Assembly (NCBI RefSeq): GCF_030718995.1
Contig: NZ_CP132204.1
Coordinates: forward strand, 1,550,001 to 1,614,000
Length of the DNA stretch: 64,000 nt
Direction: 5' to 3'
From: Arthrobacter oryzae
GTDB taxonomy: Bacteria > Actinomycetota > Actinomycetes > Actinomycetales > Micrococcaceae
Shown here: positions 37,934 through 46,154 of the stretch, in pieces
Layout: every line of letters begins with the position of its first letter
Numbering within the stretch: the stretch's first letter is position 1
The notes under the pieces: generated by a model
What the model was told of the DNA's origin: nothing
Databases searched by the model: none
The model's input: only the letters and a program-made list of their open reading frames with translations
Position numbers and translations under genes: made by a program

Positions 37934-38295
37934 GATCGGCTGATATCGGCCAGGACGCCGGCGGCAGGCGCCATGTTGACCCAGGAGTCCAGCTGGAACC
38001 CGCAAGAGCACCGCCACACGTCCGGCAGGTCAGCCAGGGTTTCGCCGGCATCGTAGGAATAGGCGGCCATGGTCCGGGCAGCAGGCGTGGACCACTCCAT
38101 GGGAACGCCGCAATGTTCGGGCGGATAGCCCGCCGGGGCGGTCCCATTGGAGAAGCGGCCGTACTCCAGCCGGGAGCCGGACTGCGGGACCGCAGGCCCG
38201 GTCCGCTGGTCCGGCCCGTCAAACCCGGTAAACGCGACCAAGTGAACGCAACTCCTTATGCCAACCATCGGGACAACCTGATAGTAAGCATACAT
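37930..38295 (-). CDS. Small hypothetical protein coupled to the kinase
   Basis: A protein of up to 121 residues, with no recognised domain. It contains a CxC pair (WRCSCGFQLDSW) and a HCGVP motif, so metal binding is possible. TAGACT six bases before ATG 38295 supports a leaderless start there; an alternative is TTG 38241, behind AAGGAG. The stop overlaps the kinase GTG, which makes it very likely that the frame is translated. A substrate, inhibitor or sensor for the kinase is a reasonable guess. Confidence 0.6.
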   Translation of the reverse strand: MYAYYQVVPMVGIRSCVHLVAFTGFDGPDQRTGPAVPQSGSRLEYGRFSNGTAPAGYPPEHCGVPMEWSTPAARTMAAYSYDAGETLADLPDVWRCSCGFQLDSWVNMAPAAGVLADISRS

Positions 38296-38297
38296 AT

Positions 38298-38331
38298 AAG
38301 TAGTCTAGATAACTAGTTTGTCTAACTACTT
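38298..38331 (-). promoter_or_regulatory. Candidate MarR operator over the promoter of the kinase unit
   Basis: AAGTAGT (38298-38304) and ACTACTT (38325-38331) are perfect arms, extended by CTAGA/TCTA, around a central palindrome AACTAGTT (38311-38318). The -10 TAGACT (38307-38302 on the minus strand) lies inside. The site overlaps the 3' end of the MarR gene and precedes the small gene, so binding would block transcription of the small gene and kinase. Confidence 0.6.
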
Positions 38332-38874
38332 AGCTGGGCCCTGCTTAGCCGGGTCGGAAGAGAGTTGCGCCGGCGGGGAATCAGGGTGCGGCTCAATCGC
38401 CTCGCGCATGCGCTGGAGAAATGCGATGACGACGCCGGCCTCTTCGACTGTGAGCTCTTCCGCGACGGCCATCATCCGGCGGTGCATATCCCCCAGGGTT
38501 GCGCGGACTTCGGTGTCGGATTCCACAGTGGGAACAACAATGAGCGATCGCCTGTCCGTGGGGTGGGGCTCGCGCCGGACGTGGCCGCTGCCCACCAGGC
38601 GGTCAATCAGGGAGGTCGTGGAGGCGCTGGTGATGCCCAGGAACAGGCTGAGGTCCTTGGGAACGACGGACCGGTTGGACGCCCGCGCACGCAACAGGTA
38701 GCGCAGGGCGAGGATGTCCGTCTCCCCCATGCCCATTGAGTCCCTGGTGGAACGCCTGGTCGCCACTTCGGCATGGCGGTATTCGCGGAGGGCCTGCAGG
38801 ACGGCCGCGCCATGGTCGAACTGCCCGTCGGCGCCGTACCAATAGCCGGACCCGGCACTGCTGTTCAAAGCCAT
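38326..38874 (-). CDS. MarR-family transcriptional regulator
   Basis: A 182-residue MarR regulator with the winged helix DLSLFLGITSASTTSLIDRL and wing RREPHPTDRRSL, flanked by dimerisation helices and a Pro-rich C-tail. It is upstream of the small gene and kinase on the same strand. TAGGAT ends six bases before the ATG (leaderless), and a palindrome overlaps that hexamer, suggesting autoregulation. Confidence 0.82.
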   Translation of the reverse strand: MALNSSAGSGYWYGADGQFDHGAAVLQALREYRHAEVATRRSTRDSMGMGETDILALRYLLRARASNRSVVPKDLSLFLGITSASTTSLIDRLVGSGHVRREPHPTDRRSLIVVPTVESDTEVRATLGDMHRRMMAVAEELTVEEAGVVIAFLQRMREAIEPHPDSPPAQLSSDPAKQGPAK

Positions 38875-38882
38875 TGAATTAT

Positions 38883-38904
38883 CCTAGCCGATCTGATAGC
38901 TAGG
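38883..38904 (-). promoter_or_regulatory. Palindrome at the MarR promoter
   Basis: CCTAGC and GCTAGG flank ten bases and overlap the -10 TAGGAT of the MarR gene. The CTAG core recalls the downstream operator at 38298-38331, so one repressor may use both. Confidence 0.45.
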
Positions 38905-39028
38905 CTGGCTTCCTACCTGACGGAGGTTGTGGCGTCCTGTTCTCCGGACGCTTACGCGCAGGAAACACCGCGGAAACGGCCCCCTCATAGGCTTGTTTTG
39001 CATAACCCTTCGGCGAATCGAGGCAGTG

Positions 39029-39532
39029 ATGCAGACCAACCCCCGTCTCAACATCAGGCAGGTCACGTGGGCCAACCCCGTGGGCGCCGATCTGCGCGCA
39101 GCCCAGCAGGCGGAACTGGATGCCCGCTTCGGCACGAAAGACCACGAACCCGGACCGCCGCCGTCGGAAGTGGACACCGCCGTGTTCCTGGTGGCCTACG
39201 AGAAGAGCTCCGGCCAGCCGGTGGGCTGCGGCGGGCTGCGGATGCTGGACTCGAAGACGGCGGAGATCAAGCGGCTGTACGTCCTCCCCTACACTCGGGG
39301 CTCGGGCGTTGCGAGCTCCATCCTCGCTGCGCTGGAGGCGCACGCCTACGGCATGGGCGTCACCTCGATCACCGCAGAGGCGGGCTCGGCCCAGCCGGAC
39401 GGCAGGAACTTCTATCAAAGCTGCGGCTTCGATGAAGTGCCCAACTTCGGGCCCTACATCGGGGTTGAGCACTCGTACTGCTACGCCAAGAAGATCGACT
39501 CACACAGCGCCGCGCACACCGCAATGGCCTGA
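39029..39532 (+). CDS. GNAT-family N-acetyltransferase
   Basis: A 167-residue acetyltransferase. The acetyl-CoA-binding motif A is the segment AEIKRLYVLPYTRGSGVASS with the following helix, and the C-terminal FYQSCGFDEVPNFGPY is typical. The acceptor substrate is unknown. ATG 39029 has GAGG at six bases. It is divergent from the MarR gene and ends before a strong hairpin. Confidence 0.85.
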   Translation: MQTNPRLNIRQVTWANPVGADLRAAQQAELDARFGTKDHEPGPPPSEVDTAVFLVAYEKSSGQPVGCGGLRMLDSKTAEIKRLYVLPYTRGSGVASSILAALEAHAYGMGVTSITAEAGSAQPDGRNFYQSCGFDEVPNFGPYIGVEHSYCYAKKIDSHSAAHTAMA

Positions 39533-39580
39533 GGCGGCCGCTGGCGGCCCGCCAGCTCCGGCGCAGCGGCAATCAGGCCG

Positions 39581-39612
39581 GACGACGGCGGCAGCCGCCT
39601 GCCGCCGTCGTC
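39581..39612 (+). terminator. Perfect 13-bp hairpin after the acetyltransferase
   Basis: GACGACGGCGGCA and TGCCGCCGTCGTC pair around a six-base loop, 49 bases after the stop. There is no clear T-run, so termination may be factor-dependent. Confidence 0.6.
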
Positions 39613-39658
39613 GTCGTCACACTGCGGCAGCCGGGCCGCCGTCGGCTAATCTCGCACT

Positions 39659-40093
39659 ATGGAATCGGCAGACATCACTTTCCGGACCCGCAAATGGGTG
39701 CGGCCTGAAGACCTCAACGCGAACGGCACGCTGTTCGGCGGGAGCCTGCTGAAGTGGATCGACGAGGAAGCGGCCATCTACGCCATCCTGCAACTCGGCA
39801 ACGGCCGGGCCGTCACCAAATACATTTCCGAGATCAACTTCGTCAGCTCCGCGGTGCAGGGCGACCTGATCGAGATGGGGCTGACCGCCACGCGGTTCGG
39901 CCGGACATCCCTGACGATGCGCGCCGAAGTACGGAACATGATCACCCGGCAGAGCATCCTCACCATTGAGGAAATCGTGTTCGTGAACCTCAACCCGCAC
40001 GGCAAGCCGGAACCCCACGGCTACACCGAAATCACCTACGACCGCGACCGCATCCCCACGCACCACCTGACAGAGACCCTGGAACAGGACTGA
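39659..40093 (+). CDS. Acyl-CoA thioesterase, hotdog fold
   Basis: A 144-residue YciA/BACH-type thioesterase that hydrolyses acyl-CoA. The key segment LNANGTLFGGSLLKWIDEEAA carries the conserved Asn/Gly/Asp residues of the hotdog active site, and ISEINFVSSAVQGDLIEM follows. TAATCT ends six bases before the ATG with no Shine-Dalgarno, so the mRNA is probably leaderless. It is monocistronic. Confidence 0.87.
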   Translation: MESADITFRTRKWVRPEDLNANGTLFGGSLLKWIDEEAAIYAILQLGNGRAVTKYISEINFVSSAVQGDLIEMGLTATRFGRTSLTMRAEVRNMITRQSILTIEEIVFVNLNPHGKPEPHGYTEITYDRDRIPTHHLTETLEQD

Positions 40094-40191
40094 GGGCGCA
40101 CTGCGGGGACGCTGGAAGTTCATCGCACGTTAAAGCCGCGGGCACACCCCGTTAGGGAGCCCCGACAAGACTCGAACGCCGAGGCCGAGTA

Positions 40192-40216
40192 GTTTATCGA
40201 ATCGATAGCTATAAAC
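40192..40216 (+). promoter_or_regulatory. Composite palindrome upstream of the iron/phosphonate-type ABC operon
   Basis: TATCGA-A-TCGATA is a perfect 13-base palindrome (40195-40207), nested in a second inverted pair GTTTAT/ATAAAC (40192-40197 and 40211-40216). It is AT-rich in a GC-rich context and lies about 75 bases before the binding-protein start; a -10-like TATAGG follows at 40239-40244. The rest of the 40094-40290 gap shows nothing else certain. Confidence 0.5.
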
Positions 40217-40290
40217 GGCCCTAATCGGCATGAGCCGCTATAGGCTTGCCGGACAATGCTCCGGTTCCAGTTCAGAAATGAGTCTCAATC

Positions 40291-41370
40291 GTGCACAAAC
40301 TCAAAACCATGATTGCCGCCGCCGTCGCCGTCACCCTCCTGGCCGGCTGCGGTGCCGGCGCCGCAGCACCCGGAACGTCGGCAACTCCGTCCGCCGGCGG
40401 GGCATCCGGCGACACGCTGGTCGTTTACACCAACTCCAATGGTGAAGGCCGCGGGGAGTGGCTGACGAAGAAGGCCGCGGAAGCCGGCTTCAAGATTGAG
40501 ATTGTGGGCGCCGGCGGGGCCGACGCGACCAACAAGCTGATCGCCGAGAAGAACAACCCAATCGCCGACGTCGCCTTCGGCCTCAACAACATGTACTTCG
40601 CGCAGGTTAAGGCAGCCGATGCCATCGAGGCCTATGAACCGGCCTGGGCCGGCGAGGTCGACGCGTCACTGGCAGACAGCGGCGACGACAAGGCCTACTG
40701 GCCGCTGGTCAAGCAGGCCATCCTGCTCGGCTACAACTCGGACAAATTCACACCGGACCAGGCCCCGAAGGACTGGACCGACCTGTGGGCCAAGGACGAA
40801 TTCAAGACCCGTTATGAGCGGGTCACGGGGCTCGGCACCGCCACGGCGCAACTGGTCTTTGCGGGCATCCTCTCCCGCTACAAGGACGACTCCGGGGAGC
40901 TTGGCATCTCGGACGAAGGCTGGAAGCAGGTGGAGCAGTACTTCCAGAACGGCAGCCCGGCCGTCGCGAAAACCGATCTCTTTGCCCGCATCGCGTCAGG
41001 GGAAGTGGACATGGGGCAGATGCCGTCTTCGATCGTGGCCGAACGCGAGAAGTCCTTCAAGGTGAACGTTGAAACAGTGATGCCGTCCGTGGGTGTGCCG
41101 CTTGCAGTGGAGCAGGTGGCCCTGGTGAAGGGAACGGACAAGAAGGAACAGGCCCTGAAGTTCATCGACTGGTTCGGCAGCGCCGACGTCCAGGGTGAAT
41201 GGGCGCAGCAGTTCAATTCAATGCCCGTGAACAAGAGCGCGGCCGCCAAGGCCAAACCGGAAGTGGTCGCATTCTTCGACGGGCTCAAGCAGCAGGACAT
41301 CGACTGGGACTTCGTCCAGGAAAACATGGGCTCCTGGGTGGAGAAGATCGAGCTCGAGTACATGACCTGA
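40291..41370 (+). CDS. ABC transporter substrate-binding lipoprotein, iron/phosphonate type
   Basis: A 359-residue lipoprotein (lipobox LLAGC at residue 20) of the family that includes ferric iron, thiamine and 2-aminoethylphosphonate binders. The start of the mature domain (DTLVVYTNSNGEGRGEWLT) and ADVAFGLNNMYFAQ are typical. The tyrosines that bind iron in FbpA-like proteins are not obvious, so phosphonate or another anion is also possible. It starts at GTG 40291, is first in a three-gene operon, and ends 49 bases before the ATPase gene. Confidence 0.85.
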   Translation: MHKLKTMIAAAVAVTLLAGCGAGAAAPGTSATPSAGGASGDTLVVYTNSNGEGRGEWLTKKAAEAGFKIEIVGAGGADATNKLIAEKNNPIADVAFGLNNMYFAQVKAADAIEAYEPAWAGEVDASLADSGDDKAYWPLVKQAILLGYNSDKFTPDQAPKDWTDLWAKDEFKTRYERVTGLGTATAQLVFAGILSRYKDDSGELGISDEGWKQVEQYFQNGSPAVAKTDLFARIASGEVDMGQMPSSIVAEREKSFKVNVETVMPSVGVPLAVEQVALVKGTDKKEQALKFIDWFGSADVQGEWAQQFNSMPVNKSAAAKAKPEVVAFFDGLKQQDIDWDFVQENMGSWVEKIELEYMT

Positions 41371-41419
41371 GCCCTGCCCTGCCCTCCCTGCTTCAACCGC
41401 CACACCAGACAGGCTCCCC

Positions 41420-42562
41420 ATGATCCGCTTGGACAACATCGAAGTTTCCTTCGGCGATTTCATTGCCATCCCGCACTTGGACCTCCACGTCCGGCCGGGT
41501 GAATTCTTCACCCTGCTGGGCCCGTCCGGCTGCGGCAAAACGACGGCGCTTCGGACCCTGGCCGGATTCATCGAGCCGTCGGCGGGAACGGTCCATGTGG
41601 ACGGCAGGAACGTCACGCGCCTGCCCAGCGACAAGCGCCAGGTGGGGATGGTGTTCCAGAACTACGCCCTGTTCCCCAGCATGAGCGTCCGGGAAAACAT
41701 CGCCTTCGGGCTGCGCGTCCGGAAGGAGAAGTCCGCCGAGAGCGACCGCCTGGTGCGCGACATTGCGCACCGGGTGGAGCTCAGCGACGAACAGCTGGAC
41801 AAGAACGTGGCGGAGCTTTCGGGCGGCCAGCAGCAGCGGGTGGCAGTTGCCCGCGCACTGGTCCTCCGGCCCAAGATCCTGCTGCTGGACGAGCCTTTGT
41901 CCAATCTCGATGCCAAGCTGCGGCACCAGCTCCGGCAGCAGCTCAAGGATCTGCAGAGCGAATTCGGCATCACCACCGTTTACGTGACCCACGACCAGGA
42001 CGAAGCCCTGGCCATGAGTGACCGCGTGGCCGTCTTCAACAAGGGCGTAGTGGAGCAGGTGGGCACTCCGCAGGAGATTTACGACCATGCAGCCACGGAA
42101 TTCGTGTGCAATTTCATCGGCGATAGTTCCACGCTGACCGCGGAATTCGTTAGCGAAGTGAACCGGCTTTCCGGCGCGGGGCTCAGCACGGCCGCCAATT
42201 CCTACCTGCGGGTGGAAAAAGCATCACTGACGCCACCTGCAACCGGCGGTAAAGCAGCCGGCGGCACATTAGACGGCGGTACAGCAGCCGGCGGCACCGC
42301 CGTCGGGCTTCCCGGCAGGGTGGTGTCCCGCACCTATCACGGCCTCCACAGCCGCTATGTGGTGCAGAGCCACGGCGCAGAGATCCGGCTGCTGGTCAAG
42401 GAAGACGGCGGGGTGCACCCCGAAGCGGGTGCGCAGACCACCGTGTACGTGCAGCCGGACCATGTGCTGCAGTACCGCCCCGACACGGGCGCGAGTCTTG
42501 CAGCGCAGGACCAGGCAGCGCAGGACCAGGCAGCGCAGGACCAGGCGGCGGCCCTCCGATGA
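41420..42562 (+). CDS. ABC transporter ATPase, PotA/AfuC type
   Basis: A 380-residue ATPase with Walker A GPSGCGKTT, the Q-loop VFQNYALFPSMSV, signature LSGGQQQRVAVARAL, Walker B ILLLDEPLSNLD and the switch histidine in VTHDQDEALAMSD. A C-terminal TOBE-like regulatory domain follows. It contains two in-frame repeat insertions: a Gly/Ala stretch (GG-x-AAGGT twice) and a terminal Gln/Ala-rich AAQDQ tract encoded by three 15-bp repeats. The stop overlaps the permease ATG (ATGA). Confidence 0.92.
   Translation: MIRLDNIEVSFGDFIAIPHLDLHVRPGEFFTLLGPSGCGKTTALRTLAGFIEPSAGTVHVDGRNVTRLPSDKRQVGMVFQNYALFPSMSVRENIAFGLRVRKEKSAESDRLVRDIAHRVELSDEQLDKNVAELSGGQQQRVAVARALVLRPKILLLDEPLSNLDAKLRHQLRQQLKDLQSEFGITTVYVTHDQDEALAMSDRVAVFNKGVVEQVGTPQEIYDHAATEFVCNFIGDSSTLTAEFVSEVNRLSGAGLSTAANSYLRVEKASLTPPATGGKAAGGTLDGGTAAGGTAVGLPGRVVSRTYHGLHSRYVVQSHGAEIRLLVKEDGGVHPEAGAQTTVYVQPDHVLQYRPDTGASLAAQDQAAQDQAAQDQAAALR
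42501..42545 (+). repeat. Three perfect 15-bp repeats at the 3' end of the ATPase gene
   Basis: CAGCGCAGGACCAGG occurs three times in tandem, encoding repeated AQDQA. The unit is a multiple of three, so copy-number change keeps the frame. An older 23-bp pair (one mismatch) lies at about 42247-42299 in the same gene. Confidence 0.9.
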
Positions 42563-44379
42563 GCGGCACCCCGGCCAGGAGCATGCTTCGTTCCCCGTTC
42601 ATCATCATCGTGGGAACGGTCCTGACATGGTTCATCGCAGCCTTCCTCGTCTGGCCCAACGCGAACGTGCTGATCGAAACCTTCTTCCCCGACGGAAGCT
42701 TTTCGGGCCGGGCGGCGGAGAAGCTCCTTTCCTCCCAGCGCGCCATGAAGTCGCTGGGCAACAGCTTCCTGCTGGCTGTGGCACTGTCCATCACGGTGAA
42801 CGTGGTGGGAATCTTCATCGTCCTGGTCACCCACTACTTCAAGATCCGCGGTTCCAGGATCCTGTTCCTGGGCTACGCCACCACTTTCATCTATGGCGGC
42901 ATTGTGCTGGCGGCGGGCTACAAGTTCATCTACGGCGACAAGGGAATCGTCACTGTCTTCCTGCTGAACGTATTTCCCGGCATGGACCCCGGCTGGTTTT
43001 CCGGATTCTTCGCCGTGTTGGCGGTCATGACGTTCGCCACCACCACCAACCACATGCTCTTCGTCGCGAACGCCCTCAAAGGCGTCGATTACCAGACCAT
43101 CGAAGCTGCCAGAAACCTCGGCGCCTCCACCTGGACCATCCTTCGCCGCATCGTGCTGCCCATGCTCAAGCCCACGCTTTTTGCCGTCACCATCCTGTCC
43201 TTCCTGACCGGCCTGGGGGCGCTCAGCGCGCCGCAGGTCCTCGGCGGCCGCGACTTCCAGACCATCACCCCGATGATCCTCACGTTTACGAACAGCCCCA
43301 CGTCCCGTGACCTGGCGGCGCTGCTGGCCGTCATCCTGGGCGTAGCCACGATCCTGATGCTCGCGGTGATGTCGCGCCTGGAAAAGGGCGGGACGTACTT
43401 CTCCGTATCCAAGGTTTCCTCCGCGCTGCAGAAGCAGAAGATCACCAACCCGGCAGCCAATATCGCCATCCACGCCGCCGCGTACCTGCTGTTCGCGGTG
43501 TACACGCTGCCGGTAGTCCTGATTGTGCTGTTTTCCTTCGCCGACGGCGCCGCCATCCAGACGGGCCAGCTCTCACCGGGCAGCCTCACGCTGGACAACT
43601 ACGTGCGTGTACTGGCCCAGCCCTCGGGCCTGAGGCCTTTTGTCATCAGCATCATCTACAGCGCACTTGCTGCGGTCATCGCCGTCGGCGGCCTGCTCTT
43701 TGTGGCACGGATCCTGCAGAAGCACAAAAACTGGGTGACAGCAACGTTCGAGTACCTGCTGCACATCCCCTGGATCCTGCCGTCGGCTTTGCTGGCACTG
43801 GGGCTGATCATCAGCTACGACCACCCGAACCCGCTGGTGGGCGGTGCCGTCCTGACCGGGACCACCGTCATCCTCCTGATCGCATTTGTCACGGTGAAGA
43901 TCCCGTTTACGCTCAGGATGCTGAAGGCCTCCTTCGCTTCGGTCAATTCCTCCCTGGAGGAGGCGGCAACCATCATGGGGGCCAGGACCATCTATGTGTT
44001 CCGGCGCATCCTGCTCCCCTTGGTCCTTCCCGCCGCAGCGGCCATCGCCGCCCTGAACTTCAACAGCATGCTGGACGACTACGACACCGCCATTTTCCTG
44101 GCGCACCCCTTGGTCCAGCCGCTCGGCCTCGTCATCAAGGCCAACACGGACGGCGCAGAGGGCGTGGACGGCGTGGCAAATACCTTCGTCTACACCGTGC
44201 TGCTGATGGTCATCACCGGCGTCACCATGTATCTCGTGTACGGGCGGTCCCGGCGGATCGGAACGGGACGGAAGCGCCTTCCGGCCGGGCCCCCTGCTGC
44301 GCAAGTCGCCGCCCGGGCGCTCCCCGCCGATGCTGCCGGCGGTGACGACACCAGGCAGCCCGCCGCCACCGTCCGCTGA
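42559..44379 (+). CDS. Fused two-domain ABC transporter permease
   Basis: A 606-residue inner-membrane protein holding two BPD_transp_1 domains in one chain, as in FbpB, AfuB and the aminoethylphosphonate permeases. The two coupling loops are IEAARNLGASTWTILRRIVLP in the first half (shortened here: EAARNLGASTWTILRRI) and EEAATIMGARTIYVFRRILLP in the second. About twelve helices are visible. The C-terminal 50 residues are Ala/Pro-rich and cytoplasmic. Translation is coupled to the ATPase gene by ATGA overlap. Confidence 0.9.
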   Translation: MSGTPARSMLRSPFIIIVGTVLTWFIAAFLVWPNANVLIETFFPDGSFSGRAAEKLLSSQRAMKSLGNSFLLAVALSITVNVVGIFIVLVTHYFKIRGSRILFLGYATTFIYGGIVLAAGYKFIYGDKGIVTVFLLNVFPGMDPGWFSGFFAVLAVMTFATTTNHMLFVANALKGVDYQTIEAARNLGASTWTILRRIVLPMLKPTLFAVTILSFLTGLGALSAPQVLGGRDFQTITPMILTFTNSPTSRDLAALLAVILGVATILMLAVMSRLEKGGTYFSVSKVSSALQKQKITNPAANIAIHAAAYLLFAVYTLPVVLIVLFSFADGAAIQTGQLSPGSLTLDNYVRVLAQPSGLRPFVISIIYSALAAVIAVGGLLFVARILQKHKNWVTATFEYLLHIPWILPSALLALGLIISYDHPNPLVGGAVLTGTTVILLIAFVTVKIPFTLRMLKASFASVNSSLEEAATIMGARTIYVFRRILLPLVLPAAAAIAALNFNSMLDDYDTAIFLAHPLVQPLGLVIKANTDGAEGVDGVANTFVYTVLLMVITGVTMYLVYGRSRRIGTGRKRLPAGPPAAQVAARALPADAAGGDDTRQPAATVR

Positions 44380-44410
44380 TTATCCGCAGACTTTCCTGGC
44401 TAACCGCTGA

Positions 44411-45466
44411 TCACCGCGGGGAACTGCTGACGACGGCGGCGCGTTGGTTCCGCCGTCGGGCGAGCCCCAGGAGGCGGTCACGGAGCGGCTGGGCACGATC
44501 CGCCAGTGCCACCCTCATCATCGCGGAGGACGCCAGGGCCAGGGCCTGCGTGCGGATCCGCCGCCGGCGGTTGTAGGACGCGAGGGCTTCCTTCACGGGA
44601 AGAGTGTTCAACAGTTCAGCCAGCGTGGTCGCGTCCACCAATGCCTCGCACGCTCCCCTGCCGAGGTTTGGCGTCATGGCATGGGCGGCATCACCGATCA
44701 GCACCGCGTTGCCGCGGACGTAGGAACGCAGCCGCGGTGTGGTCCAGATCCGCTGCACGAGAGTGTGTTCAGGCGTGGCCTCGGCAAGCACACGGCGAAT
44801 CACCGGAGCATGCCCTGCGAAGTGATGCCGGGTCTGCTCAAGGACCGCGGCCACGTCGATGCCGGACGGGCCGAGATCGGAGCGGTAGCTCCCGTACCAA
44901 TTGATGCCCCGGGCGGCGTTGGCTACGCCGAAGAGGTCTCCCCGGCCCCAGTACTCGCCCACCTCACGGGGGTCCACCCGGGAAGGAACGATGCCGCGCA
45001 CGGCAAGGCAGGACGTGAGCCGGCCGGCAGCACTCGCACCCCACGCTTCCCGGCGGACAACGCTGTGCACGCCGTCGGCGCCAACCACCAGTCCCGCCTC
45101 CGCCGGCACGGAAGCGGCTGTGGCCGTTGTCCGCCGGACCGATGCGGGGACGGCGGAGTCGAGGAGGCGCAGGAGGTCGATCCTGGAAATGCCAAACATA
45201 TCGCCGCCGTTCACGGTGATCCAGGGATTGCCGGACGCATCGCGGATGGAGCCGCTTCCAACCACAGGGCTCACGGCCCGGGCCTCGGCCAGGACGCCCG
45301 CTCTTTCCAGCGCGCGCTGCGCGTTGGGCCACATGGCCAGCACTGTTCCAACGGCCGGCAGTTGCGGCCGCTTCTCGATGATGGTCACCTCGAAGCGGTC
45401 CTGGTCCAGGCAGGAGGCCAGCGCCAGGCCGGCAATGCCACCGCCAACAATCGAGATTGTTTCCAT
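44411..45466 (-). CDS. FAD-dependent monooxygenase, salicylate-hydroxylase type
   Basis: A 351-residue class A flavoprotein hydroxylase. It has the FAD Rossmann motif ISIVGGGIAGLALAS, the NAD(P)H/FAD DG motif VVGADGVHSVVR, and GDAAHAMTPNLGRGACEA. It is shorter than most family members (380-420), chiefly in the substrate domain around residues 95-110. The substrate is unknown. ATG 45466 follows TAACAT by seven bases. It is divergent from the TetR gene, a classic arrangement for a repressor and its target. Confidence 0.85.
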   Translation of the reverse strand: METISIVGGGIAGLALASCLDQDRFEVTIIEKRPQLPAVGTVLAMWPNAQRALERAGVLAEARAVSPVVGSGSIRDASGNPWITVNGGDMFGISRIDLLRLLDSAVPASVRRTTATAASVPAEAGLVVGADGVHSVVRREAWGASAAGRLTSCLAVRGIVPSRVDPREVGEYWGRGDLFGVANAARGINWYGSYRSDLGPSGIDVAAVLEQTRHHFAGHAPVIRRVLAEATPEHTLVQRIWTTPRLRSYVRGNAVLIGDAAHAMTPNLGRGACEALVDATTLAELLNTLPVKEALASYNRRRRIRTQALALASSAMMRVALADRAQPLRDRLLGLARRRNQRAAVVSSSPR

Positions 45467-45478
45467 GCCGGCAATGTT

Positions 45479-45514
45479 ACTACTTTTGTAGTGAATTGGA
45501 AGGGCAATTACACT
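45479..45514 (+). promoter_or_regulatory. TetR promoter with overlapping operator between divergent genes
   Basis: TTGTAG (45486-45491), 17 bases, TACACT (45509-45514), then six bases to the TetR ATG make a clear leaderless promoter. The inverted repeat ACTAC-TTTT-GTAGT (45479-45492) covers its -35. On the other strand TAACAT lies seven bases before the monooxygenase ATG, with the same repeat in its spacer, so one bound dimer could shut both genes. Confidence 0.65.
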
Positions 45515-45520
45515 GGTCCC

Positions 45521-46060
45521 ATGCCGGACCGCCGCATGGAACTGATGGATGCCGCCCTCAAGGTGGTGGCGGAAAAGGGCATGAAAGGCCTTACCCACCG
45601 GGCCGTTGATGCAGCGGCCCAGCTGCCCGAAGGCACCACCTCCAACTACTACCGGAACCGCGCCAACCTCGTCGAAGCGGTGCTGGACCGCCTGCTGGAG
45701 CTGGACGCTGCGCTCCTGCAGGACCAGGGACCGGCCGGCTTGCCGGGGAACATTGCGGAGCTGGCGGATCAGCTGGCCCGCCTGGTGCTGGCCCTGGCCG
45801 GACAACATGCCGGCCTTACCCGGGCCCGGCTGGCCCTCTCGCTCGACCGGCCCGAGTCAGTGACAGCCGGGCACTTCCGCCTGGTGGGCGGCCTGGAACA
45901 GGCCCTCACCGCGCTAGGGGTAGCTGATGCGCCTGCCCGTGCCCGCGACGTGGCGGACTACGGCGACGGCGTGCTGCTCCACCTCCTCACGGTCAGGCGG
46001 GACGAGCAGCCTGACGCTGCAGCCATCGCCGCAGCAGTCCGGCGGCTGCTGGCGCCCTGA
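45521..46060 (+). CDS. TetR-family transcriptional regulator
   Basis: A 179-residue short TetR protein with the helix-turn-helix AKGLTHRAVDAAAQLPEGTTSNYYRNR-like region (key part RAVDAAAQLPEGTTSNYY) and a compact C-terminal domain. It is divergent from the FAD monooxygenase, which is its likely target. It converges with pobA. Confidence 0.82.
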   Translation: MPDRRMELMDAALKVVAEKGMKGLTHRAVDAAAQLPEGTTSNYYRNRANLVEAVLDRLLELDAALLQDQGPAGLPGNIAELADQLARLVLALAGQHAGLTRARLALSLDRPESVTAGHFRLVGGLEQALTALGVADAPARARDVADYGDGVLLHLLTVRRDEQPDAAAIAAAVRRLLAP

Positions 46061-46154
46061 TTCGCCGTCCGCCACAGAGCACGAAGTCAGGCGGAGGGCC
46101 ACCCTCCCCGGGCGGCAAAGCCCGCCGCGCCGGAGTCCCCTGCGCCGGAAAACG

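Noticed and set aside
40160-40185. tRNA 3'-end fragment
   Set aside because: On the minus strand GTTCGAGTC resembles a T-loop, but the flanking bases do not pair as a T-stem and no acceptor, D or anticodon arm is present.
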